Shown here: positions 1 to 11,066 of the stretch, in pieces | How the letters are laid out: each line of letters opens with the position of its first letter | How positions within the stretch are numbered: position 1 is the first letter of the stretch | Assembly: GCF_000182925.2 (NCBI RefSeq) | Contig: NC_026503.1 | Coordinates: 1,178,001-1,242,000 of the forward strand | From: Neurospora crassa OR74A | Lineage: Eukaryota; Ascomycota; Sordariomycetes; Sordariales; Sordariaceae | DNA: 64,000 bases | Reading direction: 5' to 3' | Made by a program: the position numbers and the translations under genes | Notes under the pieces: generated by a model | What the model saw: only the letters and a program-made list of their open reading frames with translations | What the model was told of the DNA's origin: nothing | Databases searched by the model: none

Positions 1-25
1 GCCACCAGGGGCAGTTTTTACCAAG

Positions 26-1573
26 ATGGACCAAAACTCCAATGGCGGGACTCAAGAAGGTCCCAAAATCATCCGCCCAATCCCTCGACGACCCTTCAGC
101 CTAGCATCACCACCAACCATCTCTCGTAAGGATGAGTCTCCCTCCCCAGCTCCTGGAAGAGACTCCAACACTTCGCCCCAACCACGCATCACAGCCGCCG
201 ACCTCCGCTTCCTCCTGGACCCTCGATCTCCCTTCAACAGCAGCGCTTCCCCCGCTGGCAGCGGCGCCGTCACCAGCGGTCTTGATTCATCCAACCTCAG
301 CAGAGCTACCTCCTTCCGGAACCTAACCTCTTCGACTCTCTTCGGCATCTTCTCCGACCCCGGTGAGCTCGGGATGGCCGCCACCACACCCAGCGTAGGT
401 CGGTCAGCATCGAACCTACGCCATGGACTTTACTTTGGCAATCAACTCCAGGAGGAAACTGAGGACGAAGACAACGTACTAGGCATTGCCGGGGACGCAA
501 GGGACGATGAAAATGATGAGGACGAGGACGAGAACTACCAGGAGACCATCACCCTCCGCCCCAAGCGCCAACGACGAGTTTCCTCCATAACATCTACCAT
601 CCCCCCCCTCAGAGGCGAACCCTCATCATCAGATATCAACAGCGGCAATGGCAACCCAGTAATGGGCCTGCTCTGGTCATTACTCCGGACAACTCTCCTC
701 TTCGCTCTCGGCGCAGGCTACGGCGTGCTCGTGACTCGCTTGCCCAACGGAGATAGCGTCACGGGCGGCTACGGCTGGCGGTACCTCACCTTCTGGGGAG
801 CGGCCGGCGTAGTGTTGGGCAGGCTACTTCCCTGGTTCGATCAAGTATGGGAGGAAGCCTTTGGAAAGAGGACTAGGATGACCAAGAAAGAGAAGGAGAG
901 GCGACGAGCTGCTGCTGCTGCAGAGGCCGCCGCCGCTCTGTTGCAACAAGCTCCTCCATCGTCATCAAGGACTTTTCCAAGGAAGACACCAGTCACCACC
1001 ACCCTCCCCGTTGAGACGGATTCCAACAGCGGAGGCGTCACCAGCCCGCCCGAAGCGGACTGGCCCCTCGTCGTCCGCAGCATCGGCGCCTTTGTCGGCA
1101 TCGTCTTCGCCATCCGCCGTCTACCTTGGGCCTCGACCATGCAAGTATCCATCACCCTGGCGCTTGCGAATCCGTTCCTGTGGTACCTGATCGACCGCTC
1201 CAAACCCGGGTTCCTTCTCAGTGCCGCCGTGGGCGTTACGGGATCCGCCATCCTGATGGGGTTGGGTAACCCCGATATGATGCCTGCACCCGTGGCTGGA
1301 GCTGGGTATCACGACCATCATTTTCTGACGACGAGCGGGCAACCTGCGATGGACGTGCTTAATGGGACTACATCCGGGTTGCCTCGGAGCGCAGCAGCGG
1401 CGAGGATGAGCGGTATGGGAGGGGCGAGCAGCGAAAACGCGGCCGTCATTGAGACGGGTATTTGGATGCTCAGTGTGCTGTTTTGCAGTTGCGTGTGCTT
1501 TGGAAACATTGGGAGGAGGTTGGCGCTGAATAAGTCGGCTGCTTCCAGGGGGAGATGGGGTGGTGTTAGGTGA
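26..1573 (+). CDS. INSIG-family ER membrane protein
   Basis: The 515-residue product ends in a multi-spanning hydrophobic region typical of the insulin-induced-gene (INSIG) family, ER proteins that bind sterol-sensing proteins such as HMG-CoA reductase (Ins1 in fission yeast). Residues 1-200 are a Ser/Pro-rich, presumably cytosolic tail with an acidic patch at about 143-172. Hydrophobic segments lie at about 213-240 and 251-270, then a basic and Ala-rich loop (281-307), then segments at about 346-364, 370-390 and 396-412, and a last one near 480-498. It has no intron. Only 25 bases precede the ATG and that frame is open to the left edge, so the true start could lie outside the window. The family call rests on overall architecture and the central membrane sequence; the sterol role is inferred from the family. 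Confidence 0.8.
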   Translation: MDQNSNGGTQEGPKIIRPIPRRPFSLASPPTISRKDESPSPAPGRDSNTSPQPRITAADLRFLLDPRSPFNSSASPAGSGAVTSGLDSSNLSRATSFRNLTSSTLFGIFSDPGELGMAATTPSVGRSASNLRHGLYFGNQLQEETEDEDNVLGIAGDARDDENDEDEDENYQETITLRPKRQRRVSSITSTIPPLRGEPSSSDINSGNGNPVMGLLWSLLRTTLLFALGAGYGVLVTRLPNGDSVTGGYGWRYLTFWGAAGVVLGRLLPWFDQVWEEAFGKRTRMTKKEKERRRAAAAAEAAAALLQQAPPSSSRTFPRKTPVTTTLPVETDSNSGGVTSPPEADWPLVVRSIGAFVGIVFAIRRLPWASTMQVSITLALANPFLWYLIDRSKPGFLLSAAVGVTGSAILMGLGNPDMMPAPVAGAGYHDHHFLTTSGQPAMDVLNGTTSGLPRSAAAARMSGMGGASSENAAVIETGIWMLSVLFCSCVCFGNIGRRLALNKSAASRGRWGGVR

Positions 1574-1955
1574 TTTCGTCATTGATACATCACATCACAT
1601 CAAGGGCAACAACGGAATGAGTCTCTTGGAAGTCATTTCAATTTATCTTTACTCATGCAGCGGGAATGATTCAACACACATCCATCGAGAATGGTCGGCT
1701 ATCAACTCTGTACTTTTATTTAGCAGTCCCGTCGGAGGCGTTTATATCAAGGGAGTCTTACAAGGCTATTAAGCATATGGAGATCTTTCTTGCATCTTGT
1801 TTATCTTAGCCTGGCCTAGATTCATATTATGTCTCTATCATATTGACCCCCAAACGAGAACCGAGAGGAAAAGGCAGGATAAGAAAAAAAGGCGAAAAAA
1901 AGAATACTGAAAAAGTGAAATCCACCTGAGCTTGGTGGGGGTATACATGATGTGC
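1574..1955. other. spacer between INSIG gene and tRNA
   Basis: Presumed 3' untranslated region of the INSIG-like gene, A-rich towards the tRNA. No coding or RNA signal was recognised in it. Confidence 0.5.
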
Positions 1956-2066
1956 TGACAAGAGTGGGATTCGAACCCACGCCCTTTCGGACCACGGAAC
2001 TGAGATTTTCACTCGGATTAAGGGTTGACCTTAACGTGGCGCCTTAGACCGCTCGGCCATCTTGCC
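1956..2066 (-). tRNA. tRNA-Leu(AAG) with a 31-nt intron
   Basis: On the minus strand the 5' acceptor GGCAAGA (2066-2060) pairs with TCTTGTC before discriminator A at 1956. A D-arm with GAGCGGTCTAAGGC, a long class II variable arm, and a T-arm with GGTTCGAATCC are present. The anticodon stem CCACG/CGTGG encloses TTAAGG, giving anticodon AAG (Leu). An intron at 1998-2028 lies one base 3' of the anticodon, the canonical position. Its CCTTAA is complementary to the TTAAGG anticodon loop, as expected of a tRNA splicing endonuclease substrate. No CCA is encoded, as is normal in eukaryotes. It sits between the 3' ends of the INSIG-like and DNA polymerase alpha genes. Confidence 0.95.
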
Positions 2067-2466
2067 TATTATTGTATGTTTGGTTTGGGTGTATGGACTA
2101 TAAGGCTGTAATGTGGTAGTTGTGGATGTGGGTGGGGATTAGGGTTGAGGCGAGAGGGTCGGGGATGTATCCCTGCCCTGGGAGTGGGAGTGAGATATAC
2201 CAAAGAAAATTGTAGATCGGGCCAACACCATCCTAGACTGGTTACATGACGATATATAAAGGGGTTGACGGGTTGACAATAGTTGCAAACGTAGGGCATC
2301 GAAAAAAAAGTTATAATCATTCAAGAAAAGAAGCCCGTAGTTCGGAAACAAGCCCAATCCTTAACGCCGATGTCGACAATGTGAACACTGGAGGGAAACC
2401 ATCCGCTCAACTTTAGTACCCGTTTTCACACATACCCATCCATCCAGCTTTCCTGTCCATGCCCAC
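2067..2466. other. spacer, 3' side of DNA polymerase alpha gene
   Basis: Presumed 3' untranslated and downstream sequence of the DNA polymerase alpha gene, including an A-run near 2300. No gene seen. Confidence 0.5.
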
Positions 2467-5400
2467 TTACTGGGGAACAAACCCCAACTTGGCAAAAAGC
2501 GTATCCATCGCCACCCATCTCCGTCCACATTTATCCAAATACTTTTCCACCACGCCCTTGACCGTACCAAACCTAACACGATTATGTTCCGCCATGATGG
2601 CGACCCTCTCCTTCTCCTCTGCACTTAGCTTAGCAGCATCCACATCTTCATCATTGTTCTCCTTGGCCTTACTCTTCGCCTTATCCACGTCCCACAGACT
2701 AGCAAAGTACACCAGCTGGTTGTAGATGTCCCGTTCCGTGTACTCATACCGCATCCGGCCGCCACACTCGCCGCGCGCCAGACCCTTGGATCCGAGACAG
2801 CGGGTGCCATAAACGGAGATCTGGCGCGTGCGGTTGCCGCAGGAGGAGTCGTCGCAGACGAGCCAGCCTTCGTAGTAGCGTGCTGTTTGGGCGCGGACGG
2901 CGGCTTCAACTTGGGCGACGACGCTGAGCATGGGGAGGACGTATTGGCATGAGGGGCATTGGATGCCGGAGGGCGTGACGTTGTTGACGGATGATGGGGA
3001 AGCGAGGCCCTCGAAGGGGTGCGAGGTTTTGCACTTGCGACAGCGGAGGGAGAGGCGCGCACAGGACTGGAAGCGTAGGGAGTCGGGGATTTGGGACTCG
3101 AGAGGGTGGATTTCGAGGTCTTGTGGGCCTGAGGAGTTGTTGTTGGTGTTGGAAGAGTAGCGGCGGACGTCGAGACCGAGGTTTTCTGCGAGTTGGGAGG
3201 TCGACGTGCCGACAATGTTGGCGCAGAGACGCTCGACTGGAGGGAATATTTGCTTGCCGATGTACCATTCTACGTCCGGAGACAGGCCAGATTCGGCCTT
3301 GAGCACGTCTTGAGGGGTGTAGGCACGCTTGGCGACGGCTTCTGAGGTGGTCTTGCTGTCGCCTGTGATGATGTACGAGATGACGTCGCCCTTACGGATG
3401 GTCTTGCCCTTGGCCAACTCGCGAAGGGCGACTTGGACCTGCGGCATCGAGTCGGCATTGGGATAATCCTTGGGCGCCTTACCAAGCTGAGTCGAGATGA
3501 TGTACTTTTGCACAGGGACGGCACCCTCGCGCATCTTGGCAGATATGTCACGAAGGTACTCGTGGATGCGTTGGACAGACACCTCAGTATCGTCTCCCGA
3601 GAGGATCTCGGTGAGGATACGGTTGGAGATCTCCTTGGATAGCCCGCAGTATTCACGACGCTTCATATCGAGACCTTTGACCTCCATTTTCTCAACCCAC
3701 TTGCCGTTGACCTCGACCATGTTGATGGCAGCATACTTCTTCTTGGCTTGGAGGAGGATGCGCCGGAAGACGTTGTCGATATCAATCTCAAGGAGGCGGT
3801 ACCGCTCGTTGACGGCCTTCTTGAACTCGTGGCCGACACGCAGGGCTTCAGCAACGTTGTCCTTGTTCGCGTTGATCATGACGGAATCCGTGTCACCGTA
3901 GATGACCTGGAGCGAGTTGCTCTCCGCCAATTCTTTGGTGCTCCGCAGAATCTCACGACCCTTATAGGTGGTGAGCACGGCAAGAGGACGGGCGTAGAAG
4001 CGCGACTTGGTATAACCAAGACAGCCGTACATGGAGTTGGCAGTCAACTTCAAGGCGAGCTGCTTGATATCCCAGGTGGCGAGCTCTTCAGGTGTGGCAT
4101 TCTTGTCTTTCATCAGAGACTTGACCTGCCTACGTCGGCTAACGAGTGTGGCAATCAGCTTGGGAAGAATGCCCTGCGCCTGCTCCTTGGGAACCTCGGG
4201 AACAGCATCATCGTCCTCGGACTACTTTGCATTAGCTTGTGACGTCAACGGAGGAAGGACCCTGACTTACCAGTGATGTTCGATCAACTGTGGTAAAGCA
4301 AATGTTGTACTCTTGGATGATGGAAGGGTAAAGGGAGTTGAAGTCCATGACGAGAACGAACTTGTCATAAAGACCCTTTTCTGGCTCGAAAACCAAACCA
4401 CCCTTGTATTTGTCCTTCTTCTTTCCTCCTTCTCCGCCTTCCTCTTCTGCGTTTTCCTCCTCGATGCGTTGCCGACCCTTGAAGGTCTGCTTGTCCGGGA
4501 CGACATATTTGTTGCGGTGGAATTCGTGAAGCAAAATGTACTCGTTCCGCTCAGCACGCGTACCGGTAAGTGTTCTTGCCCACGAGTTACCAGCCAGGTT
4601 GGTGAGAACCTTGGTAAGAGGAAGAATTTGAGTCCTGAGTGCAAGAGCCGCGATGAAGTAAGTGTCAGTCTCGGCGTGGGAGATGTAGTCCATCAAACCA
4701 TGTTTGTCAGCGTTAGCCCACGTCTTCAGGGCGACTTCGTTGTCGATATCCCTCCTACGACTTTCGCCTCCCAGATACAGACTGCACATCTCGGTCAAGG
4801 ACCAGGTCTGGCACTTGGTCATTACTGATTTACCGGCATCGTTAGCAAGATCGCATAGCAGACGGCCAGACATTATCTGACGTTCGGCAAATACATTGCC
4901 ACCCATCTTAACAATGGACGAGGGCCACTGAGAGCGCCTGAGTCTGCCCAAACGAGACCATTGATGTGTCTTTTTCTCGTGCAGCCGGTTCAGCAAGATG
5001 CTGTAGTCAACACCTTCTAGCTGGTGGCCAAGGATAACGTCTGGATCGACAACATCGATCTGTGCGAGCAAGAAATTCAAGATCTCGTGTTCCTGCTTGA
5101 AGAGCTTGAGCACACCTCTGTTTCTTTCCTTGGCAAGCGTCTCGAAGCCGATAGGAAATGCGCTACCGTAAGGTCTAACAGCGGTGAAACTACGAGAAGC
5201 AAGCTTGTCTGGGGGAGTGGTGTCACTGAGCGACACATCAAGGTAGACTCTCCCGCTAACCGCGAGAATCTCCTGCTTATTATCCTTAGGGTTGAACGCT
5301 GTGCGCATAGCCAGGCTTAACAACGTCAAAGGAGGAGGCTCAATACTCTCGGCGTTATCCGGGACCGACACCATGTTGGGATGTTCTACCAGGACCTCCA

Positions 5401-7046
5401 GCTTGCAGTGCGAAGCATTCCTCAAGGAAGTGAAGTCTGCATCCTCGATCTTGAGCCAGCAGGGGCCCATGATGTTCTTCCAGAGCACAAACTGCTCGAA
5501 CAGAGCGGTATTGGTACCAAAGACGTGGGAGAAGGTTTCGCCTTTGTGGGTGGGTTCCATCGCAGGCTTGGTATATGGGTAGAGGAGCTTCAAATACTGG
5601 CTCTCCTTGGGAACGTCGGGAAGCTCGAATGCGTACTTGCGGGTGCAAGCCTTGATCTTGTGCATGCCGACATTCATCTTGGTCATGATTTCATCAACCT
5701 CGTTGTAGACGTCCATCATTTCCACCTCTTCTGTTGTTTCCTCGCCACCTCGCACACGGTACTTGCGCGGCAGGAAGAAAAGCTTCCGGAGAATGTTGTC
5801 AACCTTGACAAAGCAGCTGACGTAGGTTTTGGTCTTTTTGTTTAGGACCTTGCCAAACAAGCACAAACTGCCGTTGACCTCTGTGTAGTCTGTCCAGAAC
5901 ATGTTCAAGCTGCCGTCTTCTTCGATAGCGTCCTTGTAGTCAATCTTGCCAACGCTCCTGCCCTCGCTTTGTGACATGGATACGACATTGAGCTTCTGAT
6001 TGATCTCGTTCCAGGAAGCAGCGTCGACCTCTGGCGCTGGTGCCCTTGCGGGTGACGAACTGGCCGGGACGGGCTCTGTCTTGAGAATCTTTTTGATTTG
6101 ACGGGATGCTGATATGTTGACGCTGGCGGCTGTTACCGCTCCAGTATGGGCAACCTCCATCATGTCCTCATCTTCGTCCTCATCATCCTCATTCTTTTTG
6201 GGTTCCGGCCTGCCAAACGTCCTCCGTGTTGCTACTTTGGCGGCCGGTGAGGAGGGCATGATGGCGTCGCTCATAAGATAATCGGAGACTGGTGCAGGTT
6301 CGTCGTCCATAGCAGGCAGGTAGTCGTCGTCTGGTAGAAGGTCGTCGTCTCCTGCTGGGGATGATGCCCGATCATCGACTGTCTTGGCTCTCTTTGCCAT
6401 GGGTGGCCGAGGTTCCCGTACCGGGGAGAGCACCCGGACCTTTCTCCTCTCGACTGATCGATCTCGCTTCTTGGATACTCGTGTGACCGGGACGGGGATT
6501 TGTGCGGTGACCTGGTCGATGAGGTCGTCCAAGAACTTTTCATCTTCTTCTGTTTTGATGACCTTTTGTTTTGGTGGGGCTTTGACGGCGCCTTTCGTGA
6601 AGTATTCGGTGATGTCTCTGTCGTTGGCATCTCGTTTCGCATCTTCATGTTCCTTTTGTTTCTTGGCTAAGAGGGAGGAGAACGAAGGTCAGTACCAGAA
6701 CCAGAGTGCTTTATAAGTTGCTCCCATCGTCGGGTTTCAGCGTCTCGATCTGCTCACACTTGCGCGGCTTGCTGCCGGGTAGGCCTAATTCCTCCTCGCT
6801 GTCGCTGTGGTACTGGGGGAGACGGTCCCATTCTTCGCGGCCGTCGTCGGCATAACCCTCGCCATTGTCGTCAACCACGAAATCGTCCTCGTTCAAGCGG
6901 TCTCTGACGATTTTCTTGTACTGGTTCTCGTCGACTTCTTCGTAGAGCTCGTCGATCTCGCCGACGTCGTAGGTCTTCTTCTTGCCGGACTGGCGCAGTT
7001 CGCGCAGCTCAGCGTACTTGTCTCGCTTGGCTACTCGTCTGGACAT
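2467..7046 (-). CDS. pol1: DNA polymerase alpha catalytic subunit
   Basis: Family B replicative polymerase that, with primase, lays down RNA-DNA primers in the nucleus. Three exons (7046-6758, 6666-4271, 4221-2467) encode 1479 residues, the usual size for this subunit. Introns are 6667-6757 (donor GTGAGC, acceptor TTAG) and 4222-4270 (GTAAGT/TAG, 49 nt). Visible motifs are DFNSLYPSIIQEYN (motif A, about 873-886), LTANSMYGCLGY (motif B, 954-965) and YGDTDSV (motif C, catalytic Asp 1005 and 1007). The C-terminal zinc modules that bind the B subunit have Cys 1289/1292/1317/1320 and 1351/1356/1370/1381. The N-terminus has the acidic, low-complexity primosome-type extension. The start is the first ATG of exon 1 and gives the conserved N-terminal block. 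It is divergent from the PPR gene (783 bp apart). The sequence gives no reason to doubt activity. Confidence 0.97.
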
Positions 7047-7829
7047 TTTGACAGGCCGTTGTGATGTTGCCTTTAGGATTGGAGATTGGATGGTGACGAG
7101 ACAACAGAGGAGCACCAGGCCAACACTCTGGAGAGAATGTCGACGGGGCCACCGTGATGTGGTAGTGTTGGTGACAAGAGTCGTAAGAGAAATATAGTGG
7201 GATTACAGGGTTCAATTGGTCCCCTCCAGTAACAAAAAGAAAGTCGCGTTTAGTTTCGTTACTCGTCGCGTACTTTACTGTAAACTGTAAGCGCGAACCC
7301 TTGTCCCCGTCACGGTCGTGTTTAAGAGGTGGGGCAGTTCTGCTGCTTTGGCCTAAGCGGATACCTAAGGAAAGCAACGTAGTGGCCCACGTACATAGTG
7401 TACGTACCTTTCAGCAACGGGGCCCCTGTCAGTGTACCTGATGCCGACCCCCGACCCACCGCGTCTCCACAAGTGCAAAAGGCCGCGGCAGGCATTTTTG
7501 TAGATCAGTCTCCAAAATTTCGGAATGTCATCCTAACTTTTGGCCATCATTCACGGTCTCCATCTCAGCATCATCCTCCGTCCAGAGTCCAGGGCAGTTG
7601 TGCGCCCGCCGCAGCAAAATACCAAATATCGATTTCTTCCCGGGCCATAGCTTTGATACCACATCGCCCAATTCTCAAAGTTGTCTAGAACAACAGGAAA
7701 TCGTCACAGGAAACTCGACGATCCAGATACCCCACCAACCGACCATTAGCAACACAGGTACCTCGGCCCGTACCTCGCAGAAGAAAAAGATTCAAAACAA
7801 TCAAGGGCAAACTCGGTTGTCCGCAAACC
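7047..7829. promoter_or_regulatory. divergent promoter region, pol1 / PPR gene
   Basis: 783 bp between two start codons on opposite strands, so it must hold both promoters and leaders. It contains two TCGCGT sequences (about 7232 and 7265), which resemble the CGCG core of G1/S MBF sites expected near DNA replication genes. This match is short and could be chance. No gene was recognised. Confidence 0.5.
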
Positions 7830-10322
7830 ATGTTTGTGTGCCGGGCTTGTCTGCGGAAAGGCCTGGCTCCTGGAGCTTTGGCTAGGATAAATGCGCCTGC
7901 AGTTGGATCTCGTCTGGCCCTTCCAAGGTTAGGCGCACTTACACCAAGCCAGTCCACGACCACCATACGATCCTACCACTTGCCCGCCCTCAAGCCAAAG
8001 ACTGCCGCCGATCCCTCCGTTACCCTCGATCTCGAAGCGCCGGAAGGGGAAGAAGATGGAGACGGGTCGGAAGGGAAGAGGAAGAAGAGGGACCTGAGCG
8101 ACGAGCAGCGGAAGAAGCTGGAGCGCAGTGCGGCTTTACAACTAAAGCACTTCAAGGATCCCTTCCACATCGAGAAGCAGGTCAAGTTGACCCTTGACAA
8201 AGGAAAATATGAAGAGGCCCTTGTTCTCACCCGCAAGGCCAGCAAGAACGCAAAGGTCCAAGTCTCGTGGAACCATCTGATCGACTACCACATGAAGAAC
8301 AAGCGTCTGTCTGCCGCCATCAAGATCTACAACGAGATGAAGAAGCGCGCCCAGGTTCCAGATGCCAGGACTTACACCATCATCTTCCGAGGCTGCGCCA
8401 TGAGCGAGCACCCCAAGCAGGCAGTTGCAGAAGCCGTCAAGATCTACCACAGCTTGCTCAGGAATGAGCGCGTGAAGCCAACCACAATTCATCTTAACGC
8501 TGTCCTCGAGACATGTGCCCGCGCCGGCGATTTGGACAGCATGTTCACGACAGTACAAACAGCCAACGAAAGCACGCGCAAGCCCGACAACCTGACCTAT
8601 ACAATCATCTTCAATGCCCTTCGGGCCCAATTCAACCCACGACTGCCACTCGATCGGGATCCCATGCAGCGCGACCAAGAAGATATCAACCGGGAGAAAC
8701 AAGAGGCCATCAACAGGGGCTTGCAAATATGGGAGGATGTACAGCGTCAATGGAAGAAGGCCAACCTCATGATCGACGAGGAATTGGTTTGTTCCTTTGG
8801 AAGGCTCCTGACTTTGGGTACCAAGGAAGACAACGAAAGAGTTTTTGAGCTTCTGTCCTCATCCATGCAGCTCCCGCGATTCCATGCTGGCGAGAAGGCA
8901 GCTGCCCAAGTGACCGCTAAGGCCGTAGACATAACCACCACGCCAGTGGTCTCATCTGAAGCAGCCTCTCCAGAAGCCACCGCCTCAGAAGCACCAGAAA
9001 CGACACCAACGAAAACCACCACATCTGGTTCAACCACACCCACCGTCCAGCCTATCGAAACCAAGCCCAAGTTCGATAAGAAACCCAAATCCGTCACCCA
9101 CAGTCCCAGCCTCTACGCCAAACCAGGCAACAACACCCTCTCCCTGATCCTCTCCGTCCTCTCCAACACGCGCCGCACCTCGCTCGCCCAAAAGTACTGG
9201 GACCTGCTCACCTCCACACCCTACTCCATCAAGCCAGACAAGGACAACTACTTCCGCTACTTGCGCGTCCTCCAAATCGGTCGTGGCTCCGCCGCCACCG
9301 CGGCAGTCCTCCAGTCCATGCCTGCCGAGTTCATCACGCCCATGATCCTCAAGACGGCCTTCACGACCTGCATCCGCGACGAACTAAACCCGCACGCCTT
9401 TTCTCCGCACGCCTGCACCATTTTCGACGTGATGACCAAGAAGACCCGCTACCCGGACGCCATCGCCATGCGCCTGTTTTTGCAATCCGCCCAAGGAAAT
9501 TTCCGCCACATCAAGAAGATGGCCGAGACCGACCCCCTGGGGTCCCGCCAGGCAATGGGCAAGCAAATCATACTCGCCCTCGACAAGATGTGGCAGCCGT
9601 ATCGGATCATGGTCAACCAATACTCGTACCCGATTGGCAGTCGTGTGCAGGCGCAGAGCCCGGAAGACGCGTGGAAGGCTGTGCGGGCGCACATGTCCGA
9701 GTGCGTGGTCACCGCTCGCCGGATGATCAGTGCCATGGACAAGGTCATGTTGAATAGCATGTGTGCCGATGACGAAATCCTCAAAGTGCTGAAGCGACGG
9801 AGGGTGATTTTGCAGAACATGGTGGAGCGGTATGTGGCCAAGGACGGGGACATGATGGGTAGGTGGAGAGAGAAGATGGTGGAGCGGTATGGGGAGGCGG
9901 GCCTGAAGAAGCGAGAAGCGGAGAAGAAGGGGGCTAGTAATGCCGGGGAAGAATATGAGTTTGGCCAGCCGAAGCCTAACGAGTTTGAGAGGAATCTTAA
10001 CAAGAAGAAGGAGGAGGCGGTTGCTGCGAATGAGAAGAGGAAGGCGGAGCAGGCACAACGGCCCAAAGAGGCAGAAGAGGAGAACGAAGAGGATGAGGAA
10101 GAGGAAGAGTGGGAAGATATTACGGAAAGTCGTTATCCCAGAGACAAGACGAGGAGTTTGAGGAACGAGTTGCGGAGGGACGAGAAGAGCAGTTCCAAGT
10201 ACGGGTACCAGCAAACGAGTAATAACAGCTCGTCATGGTCGAGAGAGAGTCAAGGAGGGAAATGGGATAGGGACAGCCAGCAGGATCGGTGGGGCAGCAG
10301 CGGGAGGAAACCCAGCTGGTGA
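7830..10322 (+). CDS. mitochondrial pentatricopeptide repeat protein
   Basis: A single 830-residue frame. The N-terminus (residues 1-50) is rich in R, A and L without acidic residues, with an RSYHLP cleavage-like motif near 49, as in a mitochondrial presequence. Residues 65-100 are charged and lysine-rich. About 145-260 shows helical PPR repeats, with phrases such as TYTIIFRGCA, HLNAVLETCARAG and LTYTIIFNAL. A Thr/Ser/Pro-rich spacer covers about 365-430 and a second helical block follows. The C-terminus (about 690-830) is highly charged with an acidic run and a Ser/Gln/Gly-rich tail. PPR proteins bind organellar RNA for processing, stability or translation. Which RNA is targeted cannot be read from the sequence; a Ccm1/Dmr1-like small-subunit rRNA factor is one possibility. 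It converges with yak1. Confidence 0.85.
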   Translation: MFVCRACLRKGLAPGALARINAPAVGSRLALPRLGALTPSQSTTTIRSYHLPALKPKTAADPSVTLDLEAPEGEEDGDGSEGKRKKRDLSDEQRKKLERSAALQLKHFKDPFHIEKQVKLTLDKGKYEEALVLTRKASKNAKVQVSWNHLIDYHMKNKRLSAAIKIYNEMKKRAQVPDARTYTIIFRGCAMSEHPKQAVAEAVKIYHSLLRNERVKPTTIHLNAVLETCARAGDLDSMFTTVQTANESTRKPDNLTYTIIFNALRAQFNPRLPLDRDPMQRDQEDINREKQEAINRGLQIWEDVQRQWKKANLMIDEELVCSFGRLLTLGTKEDNERVFELLSSSMQLPRFHAGEKAAAQVTAKAVDITTTPVVSSEAASPEATASEAPETTPTKTTTSGSTTPTVQPIETKPKFDKKPKSVTHSPSLYAKPGNNTLSLILSVLSNTRRTSLAQKYWDLLTSTPYSIKPDKDNYFRYLRVLQIGRGSAATAAVLQSMPAEFITPMILKTAFTTCIRDELNPHAFSPHACTIFDVMTKKTRYPDAIAMRLFLQSAQGNFRHIKKMAETDPLGSRQAMGKQIILALDKMWQPYRIMVNQYSYPIGSRVQAQSPEDAWKAVRAHMSECVVTARRMISAMDKVMLNSMCADDEILKVLKRRRVILQNMVERYVAKDGDMMGRWREKMVERYGEAGLKKREAEKKGASNAGEEYEFGQPKPNEFERNLNKKKEEAVAANEKRKAEQAQRPKEAEEENEEDEEEEEWEDITESRYPRDKTRSLRNELRRDEKSSSKYGYQQTSNNSSSWSRESQGGKWDRDSQQDRWGSSGRKPSW

Positions 10323-11066
10323 TGAATGGTGGATAGGTTCTTGTTAGATAAGGCTGTAAGTTAGTTTGGTTCCGGATGATTGCCCGGCAGATGATCATTT
10401 ACTGTATATATAAATACACTTTTTTTGATACCTCAATTGGTCTTGTTGGACATATGTGTGTCTCTATGGTTGAATACAGTATGTTCTTCATATTCTCCCC
10501 CTTTTCCCTTTTTCTCGTGGGAGTATCTGTCTGAGCTCCATGGGACCAATGGTAAATAACTATACTACAAGAGAAAACCTCGCCGGCGAAAACACACTGA
10601 ACCGCACAAAGGTAAGTAGGATAACAACATCAACAGTTGGTGCTTGAGAGTTCTATAATAATGCAGGCAGGATGCCTACCCCTGAACTCGCTCCCTTGGA
10701 GATTCCTTTTCGAACAAATGCATGAAGCACATATCAGCATCATCAAGAGAAGATACCCTTCGTGCAGCATATCATACTATCGTTACTTCTTTCTATAAAT
10801 CCTGCTCTGCTGCCATCTGCCTGCTCCCTGACTTTCTTCACTCTGCACCGATTCTCTCTTCCCCCTTCCCCCGTTCGATTCCGCTCGGCAACAAAACCAG
10901 CCCTCCCAACAAAAGTGACGATGCGTAATGACAATTTTTTCGGTAAAGAGAAAAAGAAGAAGAGGTATCGTATCTGTGAGTACAAACTGAATGGTACAAC
11001 AACCACAACGAAAAGCCCGCTTCCCTACCAACCACAATCCACCTTCCCTGGTCCAGCAATTTATGC
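10323..11066. other. convergent 3' spacer, PPR gene / yak1
   Basis: 744 bp between two converging genes, presumably both 3' untranslated regions. The right part, which would be the yak1 3' end on the minus strand, is AT-richer. Short open frames here have no recognisable product. Confidence 0.5.

Noticed and set aside
3748-4242. 164-codon plus-strand frame antisense to the DNA polymerase alpha gene
   Set aside because: Shadow of strong codon bias in the conserved polymerase exons; no independent signal.
9384-10214. 276-codon minus-strand frame antisense to the PPR gene
   Set aside because: Leu/His-rich translation typical of the complement of a charged, Glu/Lys-rich coding region; no domain.
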